A stretch of DNA of 48,504 bases from Pirellulales bacterium (GTDB lineage: Bacteria > Planctomycetota > Planctomycetia > Pirellulales > DATAWG01). The stretch is from contig DATAWG010000095.1 of NCBI GenBank assembly GCA_036267355.1, forward strand, positions 1 to 48,504, given 5' to 3'. The notes under the pieces are model-generated. The model did not search any database and was not told where the DNA came from. It worked only from the letters and a program-made list of their open reading frames with translations. Below are positions 8,501 to 17,900 of the stretch, piece after piece. The translations under genes and the position numbers were made by a program. Every line of letters starts with the position of its first letter. Positions within the stretch are counted from its first letter, which is position 1.

Positions 8501-10524
8501 TCGTCGAGGCGGCGGAGATTGCGACCGCGGCCACGGCGAAATTTCCCTTGCTGCCGCGGCTATGGTGCGACTTGGCGGCGGTTCGCCGCGCCGCCCGCGA
8601 CTCCGAGGGGGAGATCGCCGCGCTCGACTGCGCCCTGCGGATCAATCCGAATTGGACCACGCCGATTTGCGCGCTGGTCGAAGCGTTGGAGCGCGCCGGC
8701 CAGCGGGATCGCGAACGAAGGGTTTTGGAAAGCGCCGTGGCCCGCTTGCCGCTGGACGGCGTGCTGCGCTGCTATTTGTCGGACTCGCAATGGAGAGCGG
8801 GAGAGCGAGAAAAGGCGGTCGAATCGCTTGTGTCGGCCGTTCGAAATGTGTCCGACAACGATAAGGCCTGGTCGAGCCTCGTGGAACGAGCGAGCCTGGC
8901 CGGCTGTCCGCAACGGGCCGAACAGGCGGCCCGCGATGCGGTGGCTCGCTGTCCGGGCGATTCGCGAGCCTGGCACCGGCTGGCGCAGATGCTCCGCTCT
9001 CCCGCGTCGTTCGACGAGCGCATGGCGGCGCTGGACCGTGCGACGCAACTCGATCCTCGCGCCACCGCCGCGCACGTATTGCGGGTGGAATTGCTGCGCG
9101 ACGCGAAGCGGTTTGCCGACGCCCATGCGGCCTGCGCTCCGGCGGTTTACGGTGAGCGGCGGCCGGTCGAACTGCGGCTCGAAGCAGCCCGCGTCTGCGC
9201 GGCGGAAGGACAAACCACAAATGCGATCGCCGAGACACGGGCACTCTTGCAAGAAAATCCCGACTTTTGCCGTGGTTGGCGGCAGTTGTGCGAATGGTAT
9301 TCGGCCGGCTCGGGCCATGGCGCCGAACTGTTGGAAGCCGCCCGGCAACTCACCGCGATTTTCCCACGAGACACGTCCGGATGGCGGTTCCAAGGCGAAG
9401 CGCAATGGCGACTGGGAAACCGCGAAGAGGCAAAGCAAGGGTTTCGCCGCTCCATCGAATTGTTTCCGACCTGGGCGTACACCCGCCGCTGCCTGTTCGA
9501 TCTCCATTTTCAAGACAAGGAATACGACGCCGCGGGCGAAGCCCTCCAAGGGGCGCTCCAGACGGATCGCGACGCCTATACGCTAACGCGGCATATCCAA
9601 CTACTGAGCGCGCGACGCAAAACCGATGAAGCGATCGCGGCCCTGGCAGAGCTCTGCACGGGCGAGTTGCCGACCGATTGGGCGCTGAAGACCGCGATCG
9701 CCGCGATGAGCCAACAGCGCTGGCAAAACCAAGTGCGGCTGACACTGCTCGCGGCAATGGCCAAGCCGGGCGTAAATCCGCAGATCGCCGCCGAATGGGC
9801 CCGTGTCGAAGTCAAGCTGAAGCAATGGCAGCGGGCGCTGAAGCAGCTCAAGAAGCTGGTGGGCAACGACGCGGCATGGTCGGCCGCCGCCGGCCCGTTG
9901 ATTTCCGGAATGGCCGATGCCCGCAAGAAAATTGCCGTCAGTTGGTTTATTCGTCGGAATCGCCAGCGCCTGAAGCGAGATCTCTCTTGCTGGGGAAGCA
10001 CCGGCTACGCATTGCTCACCATTGGCCGATATCGGTCGGTGGTCAAATGGCTCGCTGCCTGGAAAACGCGCCCCGGCGTCCAGCCCTGGATGCTGACAAA
10101 TCTGGGCGTCGCGCTGGCGATGCTCGGCCGTTATGAAGAAGCTGCTCAAGTTCACCGATCTGCAATCGCACTGCCGGCCGATCAAACCACGCCGGCGCAA
10201 AAAATCTATCTCGCGGCGCTCGAAGCCGGCGCCGGCCGATTCGAGGTCGCAAAGCCGCTCGTCGATCAAACCGCGGAAATCCAGTTGAAAGACTTTCCTC
10301 GCGCCATCCGAACGCTGGTCGCCGAAATCTTGAGCCTCCGCGACGATGAGAAGCTTGCTCGCTCGTGGTTCCCGAGCCTCGACGCCCGAATCCGGCTGAA
10401 TCGAGCATTACGGCCGTTCGCCAAGTTGCGGGCCTCGAGCCGGTTTATGCGGCGGACGCAATCCCGCATCGTCGACCGATTGGCCCGCGATCGGGGCTGG
10501 TGGCTGCTCTGGCTGGCGTCTTAA
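5536..10524 (+). CDS. Giant TPR protein with embedded C39-like cysteine peptidase domain
   Basis: This 1662-residue protein has no signal peptide or membrane segment that I can see, so it is probably cytosolic. Residues 1-300 and about 450-1600 are tandem tetratricopeptide-type helical repeats (for example AHRELASLLVADGRFDEAALEAGTAI and similar helices). Between them, at about residues 305-440, is a Peptidase_C39-like domain. QQQHVTCAPATMTAL puts Cys321 after a Gln cluster (315-317). SHLVAVMGYD gives His398 and LLLRDPSL gives Asp416, matching the order and spacing of the papain-like C39 triad. C39 domains usually process leader peptides next to ABC exporters, and no exporter is present here. 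The repeats suggest docking of a protein substrate. The ATG at 5536 has no clear ribosome-binding site. The msrBA gene follows 118 nt downstream with its own promoter candidate. Function is unknown; a substrate-recruiting protease is an inference. Confidence 0.88.
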   Translation: MTIEQLLPPMSEAERLAEAQRLYRDGLYLQAYTKAQAIAPLADWKGARPRVLAGRLAGVLGGLRLARALHLAALRENPGDPLARYYGLRAVFQRRGPWNTRRLWLQAGPLAEGPAHLRADWLSFYAFLCATLRDFEVADRFIDEALAIAPERPWIHVEHSSILQIEDRFEEALAAAERALDLRPWFRPGVQAAAEYLCRLNRDREAVDLLTAASERLECGNVVAQLATVQRELGNEEAARESLARLHELFPLQDKTMAAWIAGVECDLNSQRDDLTTAIAAGRRAGKGYYEHIVANLEASKPSDQRVLLPVEFVQQQHVTCAPATMTALCKFWRHEAEHVEIADQICFDGTPQHLQRQWAEANGFVVRQFSVDWNTTVALVDRGAPFTLVTVSPPTSHLVAVMGYDARRGTLLLRDPSLRCRSEMLGKEGLEAFRSTGPLGMVMVPRERSELLDGLALPDAELYDELHALQIALERHERERAGELSNRMREHSPDHRVTLYARRALAAYDSDPIAARHAYEQLLQQFPDDTMLLLARLGLMRDDSTRQERIDFLTEIESSPRRNGLFRLQLAEELAFDARCHAEAGGLLRRLFVQRPYEARCYYTQARIEWEASDFAKATDLYRCAACLNDTNDRFARDWFLASRHVKQGDQALAFLRSRFARYGHKSNRPAITLANAYNDLGLGQDALAMLEEAVRRRPDDGELLAFAADSHGCRGNHAQAKKLLADAEGHSRRGYWLRIAAAIAEAEGDLTVARRYRTEVVELEPQAADAHGALCSLLEATEGQDAAFEYLRKAVARWPSNLALVRLTVQPFNPRHLDEAETMLRRLLDINPTDAWAHRELASLLVADGRFDEAALEAGTAIALSPGDNHGYGMRGYARERSGDIPKAMADYRLAVEHSADDEPSIRHLLHCAPAHADRVAALEFVHEQLKRQTTLGMGILAYRDQARGVLKPDAVLANLRDAFAARPDLWHAWSAMIRQLTDMDQLVEAAEIATAATAKFPLLPRLWCDLAAVRRAARDSEGEIAALDCALRINPNWTTPICALVEALERAGQRDRERRVLESAVARLPLDGVLRCYLSDSQWRAGEREKAVESLVSAVRNVSDNDKAWSSLVERASLAGCPQRAEQAARDAVARCPGDSRAWHRLAQMLRSPASFDERMAALDRATQLDPRATAAHVLRVELLRDAKRFADAHAACAPAVYGERRPVELRLEAARVCAAEGQTTNAIAETRALLQENPDFCRGWRQLCEWYSAGSGHGAELLEAARQLTAIFPRDTSGWRFQGEAQWRLGNREEAKQGFRRSIELFPTWAYTRRCLFDLHFQDKEYDAAGEALQGALQTDRDAYTLTRHIQLLSARRKTDEAIAALAELCTGELPTDWALKTAIAAMSQQRWQNQVRLTLLAAMAKPGVNPQIAAEWARVEVKLKQWQRALKQLKKLVGNDAAWSAAAGPLISGMADARKKIAVSWFIRRNRQRLKRDLSCWGSTGYALLTIGRYRSVVKWLAAWKTRPGVQPWMLTNLGVALAMLGRYEEAAQVHRSAIALPADQTTPAQKIYLAALEAGAGRFEVAKPLVDQTAEIQLKDFPRAIRTLVAEILSLRDDEKLARSWFPSLDARIRLNRALRPFAKLRASSRFMRRTQSRIVDRLARDRGWWLLWLAS

Positions 10525-10548
10525 CAAGCGGCGAGGCGCGGAGAGCCA

Positions 10549-10577
10549 TTCGCCACAACCGCCGGCCGGCGTATAAT
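10549..10577 (+). promoter_or_regulatory. Candidate sigma-70-type promoter for msrBA
   Basis: A consensus -10 TATAAT (10572-10577) stands out in GC-rich surroundings. The hexamer 17 nt upstream (TTCGCC, 10549-10554) is a weak -35. The distance to the msrBA start is 65 nt. Confidence 0.4.
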
Positions 10578-10642
10578 TCGCGGTCGGCGTATCCCTCGAA
10601 ACCGAACGAAACGGGCGTCGGGCTCTTATCAGGGAGAGAATC

Positions 10643-11905
10643 ATGAAATTTGTCGCATTGATCGGCGGTTGTTTGGTACTGGGCCTTGGAATGTTGCTGG
10701 CACATGCCCAACTTGCCCAACCGCAAGCTCCGGCGCCGAAGAACACGGATTCTCCAAAACAGGCGACGACCGTTTCTTCGCAAGCTGCCACTCCGCAGGC
10801 TGTCCCTTCGCAAACCGCGGCCGCTGAAGCGAAGCCGGCGACCGTCGCCGTGCAGGTCTTCAATCGCGAAGGGAAACTCGTCGGCCCGGTCGAATCGCCG
10901 AAGGTGGAACTGAGCGCCGGCGATTGGAGAAAACGCCTCTCGCCCGAAGCATTCGATGTGTTGCGAAATCAAGGCACCGAACCGCCGTTTAGCGGCGAAT
11001 ATGTCGATACCAAGACCGACGGCGTCTATGTTTGTGCCGGATGCGGGCTGCCGCTCTTCGCTTCGGATGCGAAATTTCACTCGGGCACCGGTTGGCCGAG
11101 CTTTTTTCAACCGATCGTCAAGGGCAACGTGGCTGAGATGACCGATCGGAGTTTCGACGACGTGCGCACCGAAATTCATTGCCCGCGCTGCGGCGGCCAT
11201 CTGGGCCATGTGTTCAACGATGGCCCCAAGCCGACCGGCTTGCGGTATTGCCTCGATTCCGTCGCGCTGCGGTTCGTGGCGCACGACCAACTCGCGTCAC
11301 TCGCCGACCCGGCCGCTGAAAAACGGGGATCCGCCCGGGCGCTGCAACAATCCAACGCGACAAAGACGACCGCGACGGCCGTATTTGCCGGCGGATGTTT
11401 TTGGGCCACCGAGGCGGCCTTCGATCAGATCAAGGGAGTCGTCCATGCCGAGTGCGGCTATTGCGGCGGCGCCAAAGAAACGGCCGACTACGATACCGTC
11501 TGTCGCGGCAACACGGGCCACGCCGAATCGGTTCGCGTGACTTACGATCCAAGCCGCGTGAGTTACGATCAATTGCTCGATGTCTTCTTTGCCGCCCACA
11601 ATCCGACCGAGCTGAACTACCAGGGGAACGACGAAGGCCCGCAATATCGCTCCGCCATTTTCTACGCCGACGCCGAGCAAGAGGCCGCCGCCAAGGCGAA
11701 GATTCAAACTCTCTCAAAGGCACACGCGTTTCCCGATCCGATTGTCACTGCCGTCGAGCCACTCAAGACGTTTTTCATCGCCGAAAAGCATCACCAAAAC
11801 TACGTTCACGACCATCCGGATGAATCATATATCCGCAACGTTTCGATTCCGAAGGTGGAACACGTGCGGCAGAAATATCCCGAGCTAATCAAGGCCAGCG
11901 AATAA
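10643..11905 (+). CDS. msrBA: Exported methionine sulfoxide reductase, MsrB-MsrA fusion
   Basis: This 420-residue bifunctional enzyme would reduce both R- and S-methionine sulfoxide in exported proteins. A signal peptide (residues 1-22, MKFVALIGGCLVLGLGMLLA) and a Pro/Ala/Gln-rich linker precede the MsrB domain (about 94-215). That domain has zinc cysteine pairs C131/C134 and C180/C183, HSGTGWPSF, GGHLGHVFNDG and RYCLDS with catalytic Cys203. The MsrA domain (about 244-415) has AGGCFWATEAAF (catalytic Cys252), YCGG, GHAES, and FFIAEKHHQNY. The B-then-A order is the reverse of the better-known PilB-type A-B fusion. The start has GGGAGAG just upstream. The gene converges on the giant PEP-CTERM gene with only 13 bases between the stops and no terminator-like hairpin. 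A reductase acting on periplasmic or surface proteins fits the large secreted neighbours. Confidence 0.95.
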   Translation: MKFVALIGGCLVLGLGMLLAHAQLAQPQAPAPKNTDSPKQATTVSSQAATPQAVPSQTAAAEAKPATVAVQVFNREGKLVGPVESPKVELSAGDWRKRLSPEAFDVLRNQGTEPPFSGEYVDTKTDGVYVCAGCGLPLFASDAKFHSGTGWPSFFQPIVKGNVAEMTDRSFDDVRTEIHCPRCGGHLGHVFNDGPKPTGLRYCLDSVALRFVAHDQLASLADPAAEKRGSARALQQSNATKTTATAVFAGGCFWATEAAFDQIKGVVHAECGYCGGAKETADYDTVCRGNTGHAESVRVTYDPSRVSYDQLLDVFFAAHNPTELNYQGNDEGPQYRSAIFYADAEQEAAAKAKIQTLSKAHAFPDPIVTAVEPLKTFFIAEKHHQNYVHDHPDESYIRNVSIPKVEHVRQKYPELIKASE

Positions 11906-11918
11906 TCGGGCAAAAGAT

Positions 11919-14900
11919 TTATTCGCGCCGATCGCGTCGGCGGCGCAACGCGAAAATCAGGCCCACACTGCCGAAGGCCGCCAGCAGAATCGTTGAAGGC
12001 TCGGGGACAGCGGCTGGATTGACAGCGGCTGAGTTGACAGCGGAAGTCGCGGTCGGAGCGAACGCGGCAGACTCGCTTCCAATTTTTGACGCGGGCGAAG
12101 AGCCAAGCGGGCCGGTGTCCGAGGCCAGCAGGCCTGACACCGTTTCGAGGGCTAATGCATCGGCAGCCGTATTCGACGGCAGAATCGCGAGCACGCGGCT
12201 TTCCAGTTGGCTCGCATCCAAACCTGGGTCCGCGGCCGACAATTGCGCGATCGCCGTGATGCGATTTTCCAGCGATTGGCCGGTGGCGCTTGTGATCGCG
12301 CCGGAGGCGATCGCGGCTTGGATGGCCGAGAAGGGGTCGCTGGTATCGAAGGGCTCCGTGCTGGTGGAAGCGACGGCCGGCGTTGCACTGGTCGCGGCGA
12401 TTGAGGAGTTTTGACCGCCCTCTTGGTCGCCGGCGTAGGGCAGGATCGTCACGGTCGAGCCGGCGTTGATCGCCAGCGTGTTTTGCAGAATCTGCGCGGC
12501 CGACAGGCTGGCGGCGTTCATGCCATCGCCGACCATTGTGTTCCCGGCATACGTGGTCGGCGATGTGGTTAGCGGGGTGCTGGAGATCACGCCCACGGTT
12601 TGCGAGGTGGCGCCGACGACCGACAGCGCGGCATCGCCGCTGTTGCCGAGGCCTGCGGTGGTGATGTTGGCTGCGGTGCTGCCTTGCGACAATGCTTCAG
12701 CGCCGGCGAGTCGTAGCGTTGCTCCCGCGGCGACGGTTACGGAGACCGCGCCCGAAACGGTTGCCGGAGAACTGGGATTGAGCGCCAATGTGCCGCCGTT
12801 GACGGCGACGGCATTGGCGCCTCCCCAATTCAGCATGCCGCCGATCTGGAGCGTGCCGGAGTTGACCGTCAAGGCGCTGCCGCTTCCGATGCTCACCGGG
12901 CCACTGAGCGTGAGCGTGTTGCCGTTGCCGATGACGGTCAGATTGGAGGAGGCGCCGGCGAGACTGAGCGTGCCGGCGAACGTGGTCGAACTGGATTGGC
13001 TCACGGTCAGCGTAGCGCTATTCATGTTCAACTGGCCGGCGCCGCTGCCGCAAAGGTTGCCGATCGAAAAGCGGGTGTTGGAGAGATTGACGATCGACAG
13101 GCTTCCATTGATGGCCAGCGGAGCGGAGCCGCCGCCGAGCGTGGCCAATGGGGATTGATCGCCGGCGTAGAGCGTGCCGCTGTTGACCGTCGTGCCGCCG
13201 CTGTAGCCATTCGCGCCTTCGAGATACAGCATGCCGCCGCCGGTGAGCACGATCGATTGGCCGGGCGTGCCGCTCGAATCGTTGATCGATCCAAAAATAG
13301 TCAGCGCGCTGTTGGTCGTGCCGTCGATATTGAAGGTCGTGGTTTGACTGGAATCCGCAAGGCTAAGCGTCGAATCGATTTTCGGCGCCGCGCCGCCAGA
13401 CACATTCACGATCGCGCCCGAACCGCCGATGCCGTTGCTGCCGCCGTTGTTGTCGAGCGTCAGCGTGCCGCACTTCAGCAGGTACGAGGTGGAACTGCTG
13501 TTGAACGTCAGTTGCCCGGCCACGTCGCTGTCGCCGACCGTGACGTCGATTGGCGACGTCGCGCCGGCGACGGCCGGGAAGGTGGCAATCACGCCCGCGG
13601 CGCTGGGAATTTTGGCGGGATTCCAGTTGCTCGCGCTGTCGTAGACGCCGCTGATGCTCGAAGCCCAACCGGCCGAGCCATACAAGGGACCGCTTAGTAC
13701 GATGGTCAGCTCGAGCACGCCGCCGGCGGCGGTGCTTGTCGTGCTGAACGTCGCCAGATCGCCGCTGGGCAGATCGGCCGGATTCAGCGACAGCGCGCTG
13801 ATATTACCGGGCGTCGGATCGTTGGCGGCCGAGCCAAAGGTCATCAACGAATAAACGCCGCCGCTGAAGACATACGGCGTGGCCGAGCCGGCTTGGAAGA
13901 AATTGAACTCGGCCGAGCCGCTTGCGGGGAGCGTCAAAACGCTCGCGGGACTGGCGGTGCTCGTGACGACGATCGAATCGAGCACGCCGGGGCCCGAAGC
14001 TTGATAGTTGAGTTGCGAGCCGGCGGCCAACGACAGGGCGCCGACGGTGAGCGTAGCGCCGCCCGCCGGTGCATTGGCTACTCCACCGCCGCTGGGCGCG
14101 ACGATGCCGCCGCTGGCGACCGTGACTGAGCCGTTGATCGTTCCAGATCCGCTGAGCGTCGCGCCGGAACTGACCGTCGCGCCGCTGGCCAAAGAGCCGG
14201 GGCTCGAAACCCGCAAGGTGCCGCGATCGACGGTCGTGCCGCCGGTGTAGGTGTTTGTACCCGACAAGACCAGTGTGCCGAGGCCCGACAGCGTGAGCGA
14301 CTGAGAACCGCCGGTCTCGCCGATGTTGCCGCCAATCGTAAGCCAGTCGGACGGGTTGGTTACGGTGATCCAGGTGTTCGCGGCAAGCGTAAGGGTGGCG
14401 TTGATCGTTTGCGTGCCGATGGCCGTGATCGTGGGAACGGATCCGGCTAGAGCAATCGAACCGGCGCCGCTGGAAACGATCGTGTAAGTGCCGTTGCCGG
14501 CAAAGCTGAGGGCGTTGAGGCTTGGCGCGGCGTTTACCAAATCGACCTGCACGCTGCCGGCGATCGAGCCAGCGCCGAATGTGGCCGTGTCGGTGGTGGT
14601 TAAATTCGGATCGAGGCCGGGTGCGGCGTCGACCGAGGTTACATTGTTATCCGCCCAATTGTTGTCGGAAGCCCAAGCGCCGCCGCGCGCGTTGGTCCAG
14701 GTGCTCTGCCCGCTATACACCTGGCCGACGACGTTGATCGTCGCGGTGCCGAGATTGGAGGATGCGCCGCTGAGAGACGAGTTGTCGGCGAACTGTTCGA
14801 TGACGGACGTGTTCAAGCTGCCCACGGCTTGACCGCTCGCGAGGGTAGCCGAGATCGAGCCCGACGCGCCCGGCCCGACGCCGGTGAAGCCGGAGACCGT

Positions 14901-17900
14901 GAGGTTTCCACTCGTGCCGCCGGTCGCCATGAGGGGCACGCGGTAATCCGAAGCCGCCCCGTTGGCGACGTTCAGGCTGTTCGAGCTGCTCGCCGGGTTC
15001 GCATAGCCGAAATGGACATCGCCCAGATTCAGCGTGCCGCCGCTGAAGCCGCTGGTCGTGGCATGATCGTAGACGTTCACGGAAACCGAACCGCTTTGAG
15101 GACTGTTGGTGGTGTTCGCGGCGATTGCGGTAAAATTGCCCGTCTGACCGGGGCCGACGGTCGTACCCACGAAATCCAGGCCGGAACCGGTCGAACTACC
15201 GCTGCTCCCGGCCGGGGCCGTGCCGGTGTCCGAGCCGATCATGCTGGTGCCGGCCGTGGCCGTGAACGCCAGCGCGAAGGAGTTGCTCGGGGCGGTGTTG
15301 GACACACTGACAGTCACTGGAGTGCTGCCGCCGGTGACGATCGACGCCGAGGCCGGGGCGGCGAGGACCGTGCCAATCGTGGCCAGATGTTGGAGGTCCA
15401 ATTCGGTGCCGTTGGCATTTGCCACCAGCGCGTAGTTGGTTGGCACGGTTCCTTGTGTGAAAGCGCCACTTTCCGAGGTGTAAGTCGCGAGCTGATAGAC
15501 GCTCTGGGTCTGGATGCCGCTGGCGGCGACGCTGATCGCTCCATTCAGCGTCGCGGAGCCGTTGACGGTCAGCAGGGCCGGGGCGTCGTTGCTGAGCCCC
15601 AGGTTCAAGGCCCCGCCACACATCGTGAGCGACGCGATCGAGTTGGCATATTGGTGGACATCGAGCGTTCCGCTGGCCGAGATGCTGACGGCCGTGGTGT
15701 TCGGCAGTGCGCCCGCGGATCCGGCCACGAACGTGCCGCTTGTGATCGTGGTGCCGCCGCTGTAGGTATTCGCGGCGGCGAGGGTCAATGTGTTCGGGCC
15801 TGCTTGAACGACGGCGATCGCTCCCGGTCCGCTTCCGATGGCGCTGCTCACGGTGATCGGGCCCGAACCGCCAAAAGTGATCGTTTGCGATCCGGCCGTG
15901 CCCGAAACAATTGGGTCGGCGATCGTGAGTGATCCGCCGGAATTCGTTTGCTGGATGGCGAGGCTGTTGTCGAGCGTGACCGTTCCGCCGGAGAATGTGG
16001 CGGCATTGGCGGAGTTGCCGCCGAGCGTGGCGAGCCCGGTGCCGCCTGCAGCGACCGTCATTGAATTGGCAAGCGTGAATCCGCCGCCGATAAACAAATT
16101 GGCGGCCGCGGCGCCGGCGGTCGGGCCGAGCGTGACGGCGGCGGCGGAAGGGCCGAGCGCACCGCTCGTGGAGCCGGAATTGCTTACGTCGATCGACAGC
16201 GTTCCGGCGGCAATCGTCGTTCCGCCGCTATAGGTGTTGTCGCCGGCAAGCGAAAGTGCACCGGCGCCGATCTTTGTGATTCCGCCGCTTCCAGTGATCT
16301 TACCAGCGAACGCGGCTGGGTTGGTGTTGTCGCCGCCGAGGGTCAGGGTTGCCGAGCCGAGCGACACGGTGCCGCCCGAGCCGGCGAGCGAGCCGATCTG
16401 CGTGTTGTACTGAGTGGAAGAACCAAGGCTCAACGTGCCTCCGTTCACGGTCACGGCTGAATTATAGCCGAAGGCTCCATTGACGCCGGCGACCGAAGCG
16501 ATATCCGCTTGCAATGTGCCGTTGCTGACGGTTGTGGCGCCGGTGTAGGTGTTTGCGCCGCTGAGAGTGGTCGTGCCGCCGCCGCTTTGAGCAACAGAGA
16601 TCATGCCGGCGCCGCCGCCGATCACGTCATTGGTTGTGACGCTGCCGGCATTGTTGAACGTCAATGTCACGGGCGTTGACGCGCCGGCGGTAATCGATGG
16701 GCCGTTGAAGGCCACGGTCCCGCCGGTGATCTGCGAAATGGTCGCATTATTGTCGAGCGTCATCGTTCCGGAAAAAGTGGACGAGCTTGTCGTATTGCCG
16801 CCGAGTGTGAGCGTGCCGGTGCTGCCCGCGGCAAAAGTGATCGGATTGCTGACCGTGTAGGCGCCGCCGGTCAACAGGCTGGCAGCGTTGGAGCCGGTCG
16901 GGGCGCCGAGCACCACGCCCGCCGCCGCCGGCCCGAGCGCGCCGTTGGTCGTGCCCGAATTGCTTGCGCCGACCACAAGCGCGCCGGAATTGATCGTTGT
17001 GCCGCCGGAGTAGGTGTTGGCGCCGGAAAGTGTTGTTGCCGCGCCGCTACCGCTCTCGACGACGGCGATGGTGCCCGTAGCGCCGCCGGTGCTGTTGCTG
17101 ATGACGCCGCTAACCGCGATCGGTCCCGCGCCGCCGAACGTCAAGGTTTGGCCACCGGAAATGCCGGCGCCGATCGGACCGGTGATGGCCAGCGAGCCGC
17201 CGGCGACTTGAGAAATCTGGAGCGAATTATCGAGCGTCAGCAGTCCGGAAAAAGTGGATGCGCTGGCCGAATTGCCGCCGAGCCTGAGCGTGCCGGAGCT
17301 TCCGGCGGCGACGGTGACCGGATTCGCGAACGTGGCCGCGGCGCTGGTCAATAGGCTTGCGGAATTCGATCCACTGGAAGTGCCCAGCATAACGGCCGCC
17401 GAAGAGGGGCCGAGCGCGCCGCTGGTGGTGCCGGAATTGCCGATGCCGATGAGGAGCATGCCCGAGGCGATCGTGGTTCCGCCGGTGTAGGTGTTCAGCG
17501 TGCCGAGGGAAAGCGCGCCGGCAGCGGTCAACGTCAGGCTGCCGCTGCCGCTGATCGAGCCGCCGATGGTCAAGGTGTTGCCGTTGGTGACATCGATCGT
17601 GCCGCCGTTGCTGCCCAGCACGATTCCGCCGGAATTCGTCAACGTGAAACTGCCGGTGGCCTGCAGCGTGCCGCCGTTAAAATTGATCGCGCTGGCGCCG
17701 ATGTTCGCATTGCCGGCGATGCTGGCGATGCCGTTGAGATACGTGGTTCCGGAGTACGTGTTTGTGCCCGCGAGGGATGTCACGCCGGGCGCGGAAATCG
17801 TTAGCGACGTGGCGCTCGAGCCATTGACGATGTTCGAATTAACGCTGAGCGAACCGTAGTCGATGAGCACGAGCGCGCCAGCTGCGCCGGCGTGGAGCGA

